Origin: Bacillus sp. RAR_GA_16
Lineage (GTDB): Bacteria; Bacillota; Bacilli; Bacillales; Guptibacillaceae
Length of the DNA: 64,000 nt
Assembly: GCF_020165985.1 (NCBI RefSeq)
Contig: NZ_JAIUKZ010000015.1
Coordinates: forward strand, 372,001-436,000
Direction of reading: 5' to 3'
Shown here one piece after another: positions 25,063 to 34,998 of this stretch (position 1 is its first letter; each line of letters begins with the position of its first letter). The notes under the pieces were generated by a model, which saw only the letters and a program-made list of their open reading frames with translations, was not told the DNA's origin and searched no databases. A program made the position numbers and the translations under genes.

Positions 25063-25975
25063 ATGAAAAAAATGTTCATTATGCTTTCTGCTTTAATCGC
25101 TTTACTTGCGATCTCTGCTTGTAGCAACGATTCAGGAGATAATTCAGAAGCAGTTGTTGAAACAAGTGCCGGAAATGTAACACAGGAAGAGTTTTATCAA
25201 GCACTAAAAGATCAAGCAGGTGAATCTGTACTTAGCGATCTTGTCCAAACGAAAATTCTAGAAGATAAATATGATGTTTCTGATAAAGAAGTTGAGAAAG
25301 AACTCGATAAAATCAAAGAAAATTTTGAAACAGACGAGCAGCTTGAACAAGCTCTTCAATCGAACGGATATAAAGATATTGAACAATTTAAAGTTGATGT
25401 TAGAAAGCAGCTACTTGCTCAAAAAGCAGCTACAGATGGTGTAGAAGTAACAGATGAAAAGCTTAAGAAGTTCTACGAGGATAACAAGGATCTTTTCACA
25501 GAACTTGAAGCAAGTCACATTCTAGTTGACGATGAAGAAACTGCGAAAGAAGTTCAAAAGAAATTGGAAGACGGCGGTGACTTTGCTAAACTTGCAAAAG
25601 AGTATTCAAAAGATGGATCAGCTGAAAATGGTGGCGATTCTAGGTGTCTTCAAAAAAGGTGACATGGTTGCTGAATTCGAAGAAGCTGCCTTCGCTTTGA
25701 AAGAAGGCGAAGTAAGTGATATCGTTCAATCACAATTTGGCTATCACATTATCAAGCTTAAGAAGAAAACCGTTATGTCATTTGAAGATGCAAAAGATCA
25801 AGTAGAAGAACAGTACATGCTTCAAAACGCAAAAGACGTTCCTACCGTTATTGATGAGCTGATCAAAGAGTCTGATATTAAAGTAAAAGACGATCAGTTT
25901 AAAGACCTCTTCAAAAAAGAAGATGCTAAAGATAGCGAAACCGAAAAATCGGATGAGTCAAAATCAGAAGAATAA
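25063..25975 (+). pseudogene. prsA: Foldase lipoprotein PrsA, frame broken by one extra base
   Basis: Extracytoplasmic peptidyl-prolyl isomerase that folds secreted proteins. The lipobox ends in Cys20 (LLAISAC). The rotamase (PpiC) domain begins at ASHILVDDEETAKEVQKKL and continues ... GSAENGGD. At about 25638-25640 the frame shifts: without one T (GAT[T]CTA) the reading goes GGD-LGVFKKGDMVAEF, the expected PrsA continuation, which is open to 25975. As written, the protein stops at 25662 inside the rotamase domain. TTAGGAG precedes ATG 25063. prsA is essential in B. subtilis, so a sequencing/assembly error is the first guess. Confidence 0.85.
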
Positions 25976-25977
25976 TA

Positions 25978-26017
25978 AGAAAAGGACGAGAGGGCTAAGC
26001 CCTCTCGTCCTTTTCTT
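25978..26017. terminator. Bidirectional terminator between prsA and yhaL
   Basis: AAAAGGACGAGAGGG-CTAAG-CCCTCTCGTCCTTTT. Confidence 0.92.
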
Positions 26018-26021
26018 GTTT

Positions 26022-26297
26022 CTATTCCGGTATTCGTTGTTTTCGTCGCTCGCGCTCTTCTTCCATTCTCTCCACATATACCCTCCCTTCTTCTTCAATA
26101 TGAACCTGATCAATCTTCCTCTCTTCAGCTGTTACTTGCATTGTCTTATAACCACTATAGACAATACCGGCGAGTACAAAGTAGATCCACCATGGAAATT
26201 GAGAGAATACGCCTGATAACGTGGCAGATATTTCTGTCAGTTGAAATAAACTAAGAACGAATAGAAAACCGAGAAGAATAAGTACACCTTTCCTCAT
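26022..26297 (-). CDS. yhaL: Sporulation protein YhaL family
   Basis: About 91 residues: two hydrophobic stretches, then a strongly charged C-terminus. PWWIYFVLAGIVYSGYK and AEERKIDQVHIEEEG, MEEERERRK fit YhaL of B. subtilis (PWW, then the acidic/basic tail), with an extra N-terminal helix here. Sporulation link is known only for the family. ATG 26297 with GGAAAGGAAG upstream. Between prsA and yhaM as in B. subtilis, except that an MFS gene intervenes. Confidence 0.75.
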   Translation of the reverse strand: MRKGVLILLGFLFVLSLFQLTEISATLSGVFSQFPWWIYFVLAGIVYSGYKTMQVTAEERKIDQVHIEEEGRVYVERMEEERERRKQRIPE

Positions 26298-26379
26298 CCC
26301 AAGCACTTCCTTTCCTTCGTACAAGCTCATTCAATTACTACAATTTATGTGGATGTGAAATGAATTATGCCAGTAACTG

Positions 26380-27654
26380 TTAGGAACGGTTGAATGCCAT
26401 CTTCTCGCTCATCGTAAACATCATATAATAAAGCAAACCTGCACTCACTGCTAGAAAACTAATCACATAAAACGTCCATTGAAATCCTAGTATAGCTGTA
26501 AGCGGTATTGCGGCTGGTGCAAGTGTTCTACCGATTGTAAAACGAAGACTTGCCGCTGCAAAATACTGTCCACGCATATGCTCTGGCGCTAACCGTGATA
26601 CAAATCCCTCTTGAATGCCTACGACCATTAGCTCTCCCATGGTAAAAACAAACATAGCGATGACAAGAAGCCATACAGAAGTCACATTTCCAAATAAGAT
26701 CATACTTATCGCATAGACCAGGCACGAGATAATAAATACATTTCTTTCTTTAAACTGATTCATCTTACTTGTCATATAAACAGTAAGGAGGGCTACCAAT
26801 AAGCCATTCTCTGATATGAGCCAGCTGAAGATTCGATTTCCATCGGCGATGATGGGAGTGCCCAGAAAACTCAACACAGCTTGCTCTGGCACTTTTTCGC
26901 TTAAATAAACAGCAATTAATAAATCGAGCTGCATAAATGTTTGGGCAACAAGAACACCTGCTAAAATAAACAAAAGAAAGATTTTGTCTTTTGCAATCAC
27001 ACGATAGTCTTGTAGCTGGGTCCAAATAAATGTTGTCCATTTAGTAGAAGAATCTGGAACGAGACTATTTTGTCTCTTCTCAGGAGCCGTCTCTCGAATA
27101 AAGACGGCAATTAACACTGCCAGAGAGAAGCTGACGAGAGCAGCCATTAACAGTAAACTAAACCGATGTTGAAAGAAGAAAAGTCCGCCTAAAATGGGGC
27201 CGACAACCACTGAAATATTCAGGACCGTATAAAAAACAGCAAACACGGTATTCCGATCTTTTTCTTCTACAACATCTGCGACCATGGCGTGACTCGCCGG
27301 CCAATACAAGGAGCCGAATAGGCCAAGAATCGAAAAGCTGATAAACGTTAACATCGGCGAATCGAACCAGGGAGAATTTGCGAATGCGAACACAATAAAC
27401 GTCAGCCCCTGCCCAATAGCGGAAAGAAACATCATTTGTTTTCTTCCATATTGATCGGCACAATACCCACCAACTAAATTGGCAATAACTGCAACAACTT
27501 GAGATAACACTAGTAAAAGACCCGCCATTCCTTTTCCGAAAGAATCGGAAAAATAAATCGCCATAAAGGGGAAAAACATCCAGAATAGAATGTTCATCAT
27601 GCCTTCCCCAAATAGTCTAATTTTTAAATTTCGATCCCATTCTCTTATTCTCAT
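26380..27654 (-). CDS. MFS transporter, drug-exporter type
   Basis: 425-residue, twelve-helix major-facilitator protein. The helix 2-3 loop motif is seen in VGGYCADQYGRKQMM (GGxxADxxGRK). Also VVGPILGGLFFF in helix 5, the antiporter-type motif of the exporter branch. Substrate unknown. It sits between yhaL and yhaM, where B. subtilis has no MFS gene, so it is an insertion. ATG 27654 is read with GGTGGAGG upstream. Confidence 0.85.
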   Translation of the reverse strand: MRIREWDRNLKIRLFGEGMMNILFWMFFPFMAIYFSDSFGKGMAGLLLVLSQVVAVIANLVGGYCADQYGRKQMMFLSAIGQGLTFIVFAFANSPWFDSPMLTFISFSILGLFGSLYWPASHAMVADVVEEKDRNTVFAVFYTVLNISVVVGPILGGLFFFQHRFSLLLMAALVSFSLAVLIAVFIRETAPEKRQNSLVPDSSTKWTTFIWTQLQDYRVIAKDKIFLLFILAGVLVAQTFMQLDLLIAVYLSEKVPEQAVLSFLGTPIIADGNRIFSWLISENGLLVALLTVYMTSKMNQFKERNVFIISCLVYAISMILFGNVTSVWLLVIAMFVFTMGELMVVGIQEGFVSRLAPEHMRGQYFAAASLRFTIGRTLAPAAIPLTAILGFQWTFYVISFLAVSAGLLYYMMFTMSEKMAFNRS

Positions 27655-27733
27655 AACCATCCTCCACCATTTCTTTCATCTCCAAAAAAAAGAGAAACCG
27701 CTCAATGAACGATTCCCCTTCCATTACCTTGCT

Positions 27734-28705
27734 TTATTTTTTTGCGCTTTCGCTCAAAGGAGTCATCTTAGGCTTATAAAAGGAACGATTATCAAGTGCA
27801 AAAACGCGATCTGTAAATTCACCAGGCTCCACTTTGTCTAGTGCTCGATCAAGCATATTCATTTTCGCATCAATGTTATCAATCATATGCAAAATCTCTG
27901 CTTCACGAATCATAGGAGGCTTTGGGCTCCCCCATTCTGCTTTGCCGTGGTGACTCAAAATGAGATGTTGAAGAAGCATGACTTCTTCCCCTTCAATCTC
28001 TAATTCTTTAGCAGCCTGTCCGATTTCATTTACCATGATTGAGATATGACCGAGCAGTTTTCCTTCATTCGTATAGCTTGCCGCAATCGATCCTGATAGC
28101 TCTACGACTTTACCTAAATCATGTAGGATGATCCCTCCATAAAGCAGATCTGTATCAAGTGAAGGATACAACTGAGTTAGCGACTTGGCGATATCAAGCA
28201 TCGAAACAACATGATAAGATAATCCAGATACAAACTCATGATGGTTTTTTGTTGCTGCTGGGAATGTAAGAAAGTCATTTTGATGTTTTTTCACAAGATG
28301 GCGAGTAATCCGTTGAATATTTGGATTGCGCATTTCAAACACATACTGCGTGATTTTCTCCATAATTTCGTTTACTTCAAGTGGCGCAGTTTCTACGAAA
28401 TCACTTACTCTCACTTGATCCATATCTGTTGCAAGGCGAATGGCTTTAATTCTTAGTTGATTGCGTCCACGATAGCTTGTTACATCACCTTTTACCTTAA
28501 TAATTTGTTGAGCATCAAAACTCTCTTCATCGTCAGGAGATGCATCCCAGAGCTTCGCTTCAATATCCCCTGACTTATCTTGCAGGATTAATGTAAGGAA
28601 TGGCTTTCCGTTACTTGCCACACCTTTCACTGATGATTTAATTAATAGATAGTGATCAACTTGATCACCTACTCGGTAATGTCCGATTCCCTTGAATTCC
28701 TTCAT
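27734..28705 (-). CDS. yhaM: 3'-5' exoribonuclease YhaM
   Basis: 323-residue ribonuclease: an N-terminal OB-fold (about residues 1-100, [26 protein letters not shown]) followed by an HD domain (about 160-280), with [11 protein letters not shown] carrying the HD pair and later [14 protein letters not shown] (HH). Acts on RNA and ssDNA 3' ends. Same place as in B. subtilis. ATG 28705 with GGAGGTGG upstream. Confidence 0.95.
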   Translation of the reverse strand: MKEFKGIGHYRVGDQVDHYLLIKSSVKGVASNGKPFLTLILQDKSGDIEAKLWDASPDDEESFDAQQIIKVKGDVTSYRGRNQLRIKAIRLATDMDQVRVSDFVETAPLEVNEIMEKITQYVFEMRNPNIQRITRHLVKKHQNDFLTFPAATKNHHEFVSGLSYHVVSMLDIAKSLTQLYPSLDTDLLYGGIILHDLGKVVELSGSIAASYTNEGKLLGHISIMVNEIGQAAKELEIEGEEVMLLQHLILSHHGKAEWGSPKPPMIREAEILHMIDNIDAKMNMLDRALDKVEPGEFTDRVFALDNRSFYKPKMTPLSESAKK

Positions 28706-28753
28706 CTTTCCACCTCCGGGTCAACATGTCTTTATTTAGTATAGCATAGCGCC

Positions 28754-30124
28754 TTATTCAGATCTTTCACTACGATTTTTAGGTATCGTGATTGAAAATA
28801 CAACGCCTTGATCCAAGTTCGTTACTTCTGCTATTCCCTTATGACGCTCTGCAATTTTTTTAACAATCGCAAGTCCTATGCCGAATTGGCCTTTATCTCC
28901 TTTTTGAAAAGGTTCAAACAATCGCTCCTTTTCTACTTTCTCAAACGATAGTTGTTCCCCATCATTAAAAACTTCTAATGTGATTTCCTCTTCATTCTCG
29001 TGAGCCTTTAAATGGATTTCACTTTTCGCATACCGCAATGCATTCTGAACAAGATTGTCCATCGCTGTTAACATTTGTTCATGGATCGCTGTCAGTTCAA
29101 TCTGTTCACCAGAAATTGAGAACGTGACATCTTCTCTCTGGAACATGAACCGTTCACGAAGCTCTTCTGCTAGAACTCCAAATCGAAATGTTTCCCAGTT
29201 TCCTTCAGGCTCGTCGATTGAATCGAGCTTAATGTACGTAAGCATTCCTTTTACGCGCTGTTCCATTCGATCAGACTCATTTAATATGATGGTCATTGTA
29301 TTATCAAGAGAATCAGGCATCACACCATCTTTAATGGATTGCGCATAGCTTTTAATGATCATAATCGGTGTTTTCAACTCGTGCGAAGCATGTTGAATAA
29401 ACGTTTTTTGAGCTTTGTCATATCTCATTAGGTTTTGTCTCATCGACTCAAATTGATTCGAAAGTTTCTGAAACTCCTCATCCCCTTCCCACTTGAAAGG
29501 TTCCTTCCAATTACGGTTAGCAATTTGCTCAAAGCGCTCTCCGAGTACGGTTAGCGGCCTTCGCAAATATTGCGCAATCCATGCTGCGGGAAAAAGGCTA
29601 AGAAACAAAGCAAAGAGTAAGATGATGATGAGTCTCCACCAGAGACGGTCGATCATTTGATTGCGATACGTATCCCACATATAAGATATAAAGTACGCCT
29701 CTTGACCATTCACATCAACTTTGGATATCACATAAAATAAGGATGCCTGGTTATTATAGGTGAGTTCATAACGTCCCTTATCTTTCTTCTGATCGAGTGC
29801 ATTCTTGCGCATTTCAATGATCACTTCGTCAGGAATGGGATCACCTTGTAACGGTCCACTATAAAGCCTCGTAATCAAGGTGTGTCCGACAGATCGTTCC
29901 GCGTCCCTACGTTCGATAAAATCTTGATCCGTTTGAGGTGGAAGTGGTCCATCTTGATCCGGAAACGTGTATCGCTGCTGTTCACTCTCAATAATTTGAT
30001 ACGTTTCTTCCGTTAATGTGCCTTTTATCGAAAGAGGATAAATCACTGCAATCACGACACCCACCAGCAAGACAAGAATCATAAAGGATAGCCATATCCG
30101 CTTCGTTAAATTCAGGCGAATCAT
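28754..30124 (-). CDS. cssS: CssS-like sensor histidine kinase
   Basis: 456-residue membrane histidine kinase: N-terminal helix (about 10-30), extracytoplasmic domain (about 30-165), second helix (about 165-190), HAMP, then HisKA with HASHELKTPIMIIKSYAQSIKDG (His phosphorylation site), and an HATPase with QFGIGLAIVKKIAERHKG. The extracytoplasmic domain and FISYMWDTYRNQMIDRLWWRL segment resemble CssS, which senses misfolded secreted protein. ATG overlaps the cssR stop by 4 bp. In B. subtilis cssRS sits beside htrA/htrB; here it is next to the yhaN-yhaO block. Moderate confidence in the cssS name. Confidence 0.65.
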   Translation of the reverse strand: MIRLNLTKRIWLSFMILVLLVGVVIAVIYPLSIKGTLTEETYQIIESEQQRYTFPDQDGPLPPQTDQDFIERRDAERSVGHTLITRLYSGPLQGDPIPDEVIIEMRKNALDQKKDKGRYELTYNNQASLFYVISKVDVNGQEAYFISYMWDTYRNQMIDRLWWRLIIILLFALFLSLFPAAWIAQYLRRPLTVLGERFEQIANRNWKEPFKWEGDEEFQKLSNQFESMRQNLMRYDKAQKTFIQHASHELKTPIMIIKSYAQSIKDGVMPDSLDNTMTIILNESDRMEQRVKGMLTYIKLDSIDEPEGNWETFRFGVLAEELRERFMFQREDVTFSISGEQIELTAIHEQMLTAMDNLVQNALRYAKSEIHLKAHENEEEITLEVFNDGEQLSFEKVEKERLFEPFQKGDKGQFGIGLAIVKKIAERHKGIAEVTNLDQGVVFSITIPKNRSERSE

Positions 30125-30786
30125 GTGATTAACCGGTAACCAAGTCCATATGACGTCTCAAGATTCATGCGAGGCATTTTCTTTCGTACGCGTCTAATTA
30201 CATCATCAACAGCCCGATCTGAGCCCACGTAATCATCACCCCATACATGAACAAGAATTTGCTCTCTCGACAAAGTCTGATTCACATGATCCGCTAAGTA
30301 AAGAATTAAATCCATTTCTTTCGTAGTCAATTCAACCGGTTCTCCCCGATCAAGTACTTTTCTCGACACCGGATCAATTTCATACTCGACGATTTCAAAA
30401 CGCTTTTGGGATGATTGCTGATACACTCTCTGTAAGAGTTTCTTCGCACGAATAATCAGTTCCCTCGGCATGAACGGTTTCGCAATATAATCATCACTTC
30501 CCAATTCGAGTCCAACAATGCGGTCGAGATCTTCATCTCTAGCAGATATGAAAATAACCGGCACATCATCTTCTGCCTTAATCTTTTTTAACAATTCATA
30601 TCCGTCAATTCCAGGCAGCATAATATCCAATATCCACAGGTGGCAGCTTTCATGAAGGCTTTCAAGAGCTTCTTCTCCACTCATAAAGGTCTTAACATGA
30701 AATCCTTCCTTTTCCATATATGTCTTTAAAATTTGCACCAAATTCTCTTCATCTTCAACTAAATGTATTTTATAAATCTCTTCCAC
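30121..30786 (-). CDS. cssR: CssR-like response regulator (OmpR family)
   Basis: 221-residue receiver plus winged-helix regulator. HLWILDIMLPGIDGYELL holds the phospho-Asp, PVIFISARDEDLDRIVGLELGS the switch Ser/Thr region, and the C-terminal domain has VWGDDYVGSDRAVDDVIRRVRKKM. These stretches are close to CssR. GTG 30786 with GAGGTGA upstream. Starts 4 bp after the yhaN stop, so yhaO-yhaN-cssR-cssS form an apparent operon. Confidence 0.7.
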   Translation of the reverse strand: MEEIYKIHLVEDEENLVQILKTYMEKEGFHVKTFMSGEEALESLHESCHLWILDIMLPGIDGYELLKKIKAEDDVPVIFISARDEDLDRIVGLELGSDDYIAKPFMPRELIIRAKKLLQRVYQQSSQKRFEIVEYEIDPVSRKVLDRGEPVELTTKEMDLILYLADHVNQTLSREQILVHVWGDDYVGSDRAVDDVIRRVRKKMPRMNLETSYGLGYRLIT

Positions 30787-30790
30787 AAGA

Positions 30791-33577
30791 TCACCTCATT
30801 AAATGGTCTCTTTTATTTGTGATAACGGATGAACGTTCAAGTACATGAATGTTCTCTTCTAATCCTACAGTGGTAGCGCTGTGGCACGTTAATAAAATCA
30901 CTTGATGTTCTTTAGAAAACTGTTTAATAAAGGTTTTCGCAAGATTCGTCCGTTTTTCATCAAAGTTCACAAAGATGTCATCAAGAATAATGGGCAATTC
31001 GACTGTTGCGACAGAAGCAAGCGCGAGTCTGATACATAAATACAACTGTTCAGCTGTTCCCCTGCTTAACTCAGAAGGCTTAAACGCTCTTCCACTATGA
31101 TGAATGACTCGGAATGGTTCTCCATCTGAAGGCGGATAAATGGCTACGTAACGTCCATCAGTCATTGTTTTAAAGTATGTTTCTGCTTTCTTCATGACAG
31201 CAGGTAGCCGTTCTTCTTGATATTTTGCTTTCGCTTTGGTTAGAAGATCAGCTGCGATTCTCATCACAGACCATCTTCTTGCGTGGGTATTCATTTCATC
31301 CTCAGTTTGCTGACGTTGCAGTAGAAGCTCATCATACGTGCCATCTTCTATTAAAAGACGTATTTTTTCTTGCTCACTTGCTACCTGTTTATAAAGCGCC
31401 TGTTGATTGTCCCTAACCGATACTTCTTTTTGTTCGACTAGTTGGCGTTGATGTTCGATTTCTTCGATCGAGGTAAATCTGACAGACGCATCTACGCCAA
31501 GCTGTGTAGAAAGAGTATCTAGTTGGCGTTTTAGCTCTTTTGCTTCTTGATTCGCTTTACCTTTTATTCGAAACGCCTCTTCACTCGCTGTCTCTGCGAA
31601 CTGCATTAGCGCATTCATTTCCTCTTTACAGCTCTGTAATTTTGCCTTAACCTCACCACTCTGCTCTTCAAGAGACTTCAGTCTATTTTTCGCGATTTCC
31701 GTTTCTTTCAAGATCTCTCTTTGTTCTTCTGCTTTTTGTAGCACAAGTTGGATCGCCTTTTCAGGTGTTTGATACGTTAAATTCACTTTTTCACATAAAT
31801 GCTTCATGCGTTCTTCAACCACTGTTAAGCTTGCCTCTAGCTCTTCTACTTGCCTCTGCTTTTGATTTCGTTCCGTTTGTAACCTTTTAATGGAAACCAT
31901 TCGATCAAATGCCTCTAGCAAAGAGGAAGGTTGCAAATCGTCTGGAAACCGATGTTCTGCACGCCATTCGGCCAGTTCTTTATCAAGTTGATATCTTTCT
32001 GCTTCCCAAAGATCCACTTTTTCAGCAGCTTTTAAGTAAGTCCGATTTAGGCGATCTACTTGATCTTTTACTTGTTCAGCTTGTCGTGCCCACTCTTTCT
32101 TTCGAATCAGGATCTCATCGTGAAAACCATTTTTAGAACCTTTTGTTGTATAGTTCATCAGGAACGCTCCGGCAATGACAATCGCAGCCGCTAAAAAGCC
32201 AAGCAACCAATTCTCAACTAAACCGATTATAATTAAAAGGATCATTGCAAGTGCCACCATCCCAAATGGTCGCTTTTTGGTTGAAGAGGATTCTCTTTCT
32301 TCTTTTTCCGTAACCTTTTCGGAAGCCATACGATCTTTTAGACGATTATACTCATTTTCCTCTTTCTCGAGCTCATCTTTAGCTGTAAGAAACCCGTCGT
32401 TTACATATTGGTATTTCTGATCGGATTGCTGATAGGCTTCTTTAAGTTGTTTTAAACTTTGACGTCCAGAAAAAGGCGTCTTTACCGTATCAACCATTTC
32501 TTCATTTTGCCCCAATTCCTGTAATTCTCTTTCAAGGGTGGTTTCAACGGAATAAATTTCTTGCTTTCGCTTTCTATGTTCTTCTGTTCTTGCTCGATAT
32601 AGAATCATTTCTTCGTTCAAGTACGAAGCCTCTTGCAGGAATTCTCTCCAATTAGGCAGAAGATGGGCAGGATGCAGTCCTTCCTTTAACGCCTGCATTC
32701 TTTTCTTTAAACTTTCTAACTCTCCGGAAAGAAGAACAGCCTGCTCCTTCCATTTATCCATTCTTGCAAGTCCTTCCTCTGGAAAAGGAGAAGAATCAGG
32801 CAAGCTTTGCAATTCTTGATGAAGCTGTTGTTTTTCTTTAAGAAGTGGTAGGATTTGTTTCTCATAATCAAGCGTACGCCGTTCAGATTGAAGCGATTGT
32901 AGTTCTTCCGTATTTTTTTCTATTTTCCTTTCTAACTCTTCTACCTTTTTGATCAACTGGTTGTAGCTCGCGTTTTTCTTTTCCCAATCGCTTGTCCTTT
33001 TCTTCAAAGACTCATAGATTTCTAACTTTTCATTCAATAGGGGTTTTCTTCCACCAGGCTTAAAGATTTCCCCCTGCCATTTATCTAAATTCTTTTCAAT
33101 TGCTAGTAATGAAGCCCCGCCGCTCATACCGGCTTCATATAAGATTTGATTCCAGCTGTCTTCATCATACGTTTGATATTCATTTAACGTTGTTAAATCA
33201 CAGAAGAAGATTTGTCTGAAGCTTGTTCGATTCATTCCATTCAGCAAAGCCTTTAAGTCGTCACGATCTCCATAGGTGCCATTTGAATAATAAATCACAA
33301 CCTGTTCAGAGGTGAGATCTTTTGTTCGTTCAATTCGAAGCGATTCCTCATTAACTTCAACAGAAAGCACTCCGCCAAAGCGCGGAAGGTTATTCATATT
33401 ATAGTTGTTATCCTGACGTGCTTTAAACCCAAATAACACATATTCAATAAAGGCAATTAGCGTTGATTTCCCCGCTTCGTTTTCACCAAAAACTAGGTGC
33501 AGTTCATCTGAGATATTTTGAATTTGCTCATTTTCAAACTTGCCAAATCCATAAATTTCGACTCCATTCAGTTTCAT
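30791..33577 (-). CDS. yhaN: AAA-type ATPase YhaN (SbcC-like)
   Basis: 928-residue SMC/SbcC-like protein: Walker A VFGENEAGKSTLIAFIEY near residue 35, two long coiled-coil arms (about 175-430 and 480-780) separated by a short hydrophobic segment (about 440-475, LAMILLIIIGLVENWLLG), and a C-terminal ELSRGTAEQLYLCIRLALA signature followed by Walker B ILDDIFVNFDEKR. The hydrophobic segment in the arm is family-typical. Works with YhaO, probably in DNA end processing or repair. ATG overlaps the yhaO stop by 4 bp. Confidence 0.93.
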   Translation of the reverse strand: MKLNGVEIYGFGKFENEQIQNISDELHLVFGENEAGKSTLIAFIEYVLFGFKARQDNNYNMNNLPRFGGVLSVEVNEESLRIERTKDLTSEQVVIYYSNGTYGDRDDLKALLNGMNRTSFRQIFFCDLTTLNEYQTYDEDSWNQILYEAGMSGGASLLAIEKNLDKWQGEIFKPGGRKPLLNEKLEIYESLKKRTSDWEKKNASYNQLIKKVEELERKIEKNTEELQSLQSERRTLDYEKQILPLLKEKQQLHQELQSLPDSSPFPEEGLARMDKWKEQAVLLSGELESLKKRMQALKEGLHPAHLLPNWREFLQEASYLNEEMILYRARTEEHRKRKQEIYSVETTLERELQELGQNEEMVDTVKTPFSGRQSLKQLKEAYQQSDQKYQYVNDGFLTAKDELEKEENEYNRLKDRMASEKVTEKEERESSSTKKRPFGMVALAMILLIIIGLVENWLLGFLAAAIVIAGAFLMNYTTKGSKNGFHDEILIRKKEWARQAEQVKDQVDRLNRTYLKAAEKVDLWEAERYQLDKELAEWRAEHRFPDDLQPSSLLEAFDRMVSIKRLQTERNQKQRQVEELEASLTVVEERMKHLCEKVNLTYQTPEKAIQLVLQKAEEQREILKETEIAKNRLKSLEEQSGEVKAKLQSCKEEMNALMQFAETASEEAFRIKGKANQEAKELKRQLDTLSTQLGVDASVRFTSIEEIEHQRQLVEQKEVSVRDNQQALYKQVASEQEKIRLLIEDGTYDELLLQRQQTEDEMNTHARRWSVMRIAADLLTKAKAKYQEERLPAVMKKAETYFKTMTDGRYVAIYPPSDGEPFRVIHHSGRAFKPSELSRGTAEQLYLCIRLALASVATVELPIILDDIFVNFDEKRTNLAKTFIKQFSKEHQVILLTCHSATTVGLEENIHVLERSSVITNKRDHLMR

Positions 33578-34818
33578 GACCCTCCGCCCCCTTTTGATTC
33601 AATGAGGTAAGTGAGCAGGAGCTCTTCTGCTTCTTTGATTAATTGACTTTCATCTTCTATCGGATGAAGTGCCTTTCTCGCTCGCCTGTGTTCATAGAGA
33701 GGAGCCAGAGCCTCTTTTAAATTTTTTTGTTTATAGTCATCTGAAATCAAGAGGATGTCTTGTAAAAAACCACTTTGTTGTTTTAAACTCTCTCGATTCC
33801 ATGAAGGCATGGAATGTAAGGTTAATTGATATGGCCACACAAATCCGTTCTCTTCCATGTCTCGATGTAATTGTAGTGTCTGAAGAAGATCTTCTAATTG
33901 GTTTCCATACAGCAAATCTGTATGTAATGTGCTCCTTCCTATAAATTCGATATTAATCAAATGTCCTCCTAAAGAGAAGCTTTCCTGATTCAAAATCTCT
34001 TCACAAACATTTATTAGATCCTGAATCGATTCACATTTGCCAATATCGACACTCACTCGATGCCATGTGACATCAGACGTTTGATGAAATTCTGTGAATG
34101 GACCTGCTTCACTTAACTTAACAAAATAACATCCCTTTTCCCCACGCTCCTTAGAATGAGCCCCCTGAATATTCCCAGGGTACACGATGGGAGGGGTATC
34201 TTGTAATTCTGCACGTTGATGGATATGCCCAAGCGCCCAATAATCAAAATTTTTCTCGATTAATTCACTTAATGTAAACGGAGCATAAGCAGAATGCTCT
34301 TTCTGACCTTCTAAATTTCCGTGAAGCATTCCGATTTGAAAGCTTCTTTCATCAGCCCTCTGATAATCATTTACCCTCTTTTCATTTACATGACGAGTTG
34401 GGTAACTAAATCCATGAATCCAGGCTAATACTTCACCCTCTTGCTTGTATGGAATGGCTTCAACCTCTTCTTCAAAAAAATAGCTTGATTCTGGCCATGT
34501 TAAGGTAGCCCACTCTCCATCAAGTGCATCGTGATTGCCATGGGAGAGATAGCTAGAAATACCTGCTTCATCTAACCTCTTTAATTCTCGTAACAGAACC
34601 ATTTGAGTCTTTATACTTCGATAGCTACTATCAAACAAATCTCCAACAAATAAGACAAAATCGACTCGTTGCTCAATAGCCAGATCAACGATCGCATGTA
34701 AAGAGCGATAGGCGCTTTCTCGAACAAAATCAAGAATGGAAGTTGGTAATTGATTGGCACCTGTGAATGGTCGATCTAAGTGTAAATCCGCACAGTGTAG
34801 AAAGGTTATTTCTTTCAT
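33574..34818 (-). CDS. yhaO: DNA-repair exonuclease subunit YhaO (SbcD-like)
   Basis: 414-residue metallophosphoesterase. Five phosphoesterase motifs are seen: HCADLHLDRPF, FVGDLFDS, LSHGNHDA, GMLHGNLEG, and ALGHIHQRAEL. The Asp/His/Asn residues bind the metal pair. Partner of YhaN, as SbcD is of SbcC. It begins about 180 bp after the yhaP terminator. Same order as in B. subtilis. Confidence 0.94.
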   Translation of the reverse strand: MKEITFLHCADLHLDRPFTGANQLPTSILDFVRESAYRSLHAIVDLAIEQRVDFVLFVGDLFDSSYRSIKTQMVLLRELKRLDEAGISSYLSHGNHDALDGEWATLTWPESSYFFEEEVEAIPYKQEGEVLAWIHGFSYPTRHVNEKRVNDYQRADERSFQIGMLHGNLEGQKEHSAYAPFTLSELIEKNFDYWALGHIHQRAELQDTPPIVYPGNIQGAHSKERGEKGCYFVKLSEAGPFTEFHQTSDVTWHRVSVDIGKCESIQDLINVCEEILNQESFSLGGHLINIEFIGRSTLHTDLLYGNQLEDLLQTLQLHRDMEENGFVWPYQLTLHSMPSWNRESLKQQSGFLQDILLISDDYKQKNLKEALAPLYEHRRARKALHPIEDESQLIKEAEELLLTYLIESKGGGGS

Positions 34819-34950
34819 CAGTCATCTCCCTTTCGAATGCTCTCTATCATTCATTTTACCATATTCAATCGAGCGCACGTTCGCACGTCTACACATTTTC
34901 TACTGCGAATGAGTCTAGTTAATGAAAACAATAAAGGGTAGAAACATAAA

Positions 34951-34979
34951 CGACCCGGGGTAATGATATCCCCGGGTCG
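34951..34979 (-). terminator. Terminator after yhaPQ
   Basis: CGACCCGGGG-TAATGATAT-CCCCGGGTCG, ten-bp perfect arms. The downstream T run on the minus strand is short, so efficiency is uncertain. Lies between yhaP and yhaO. Confidence 0.65.
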
Positions 34980-34998
34980 ATGAATTTCTATTTTTTTG

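Noticed and set aside
25626-25650. Programmed +1 frameshift in prsA
   Set aside because: Shifting would move the P-site codon UCU to CUA, which the same tRNA cannot read well; an indel is simpler.
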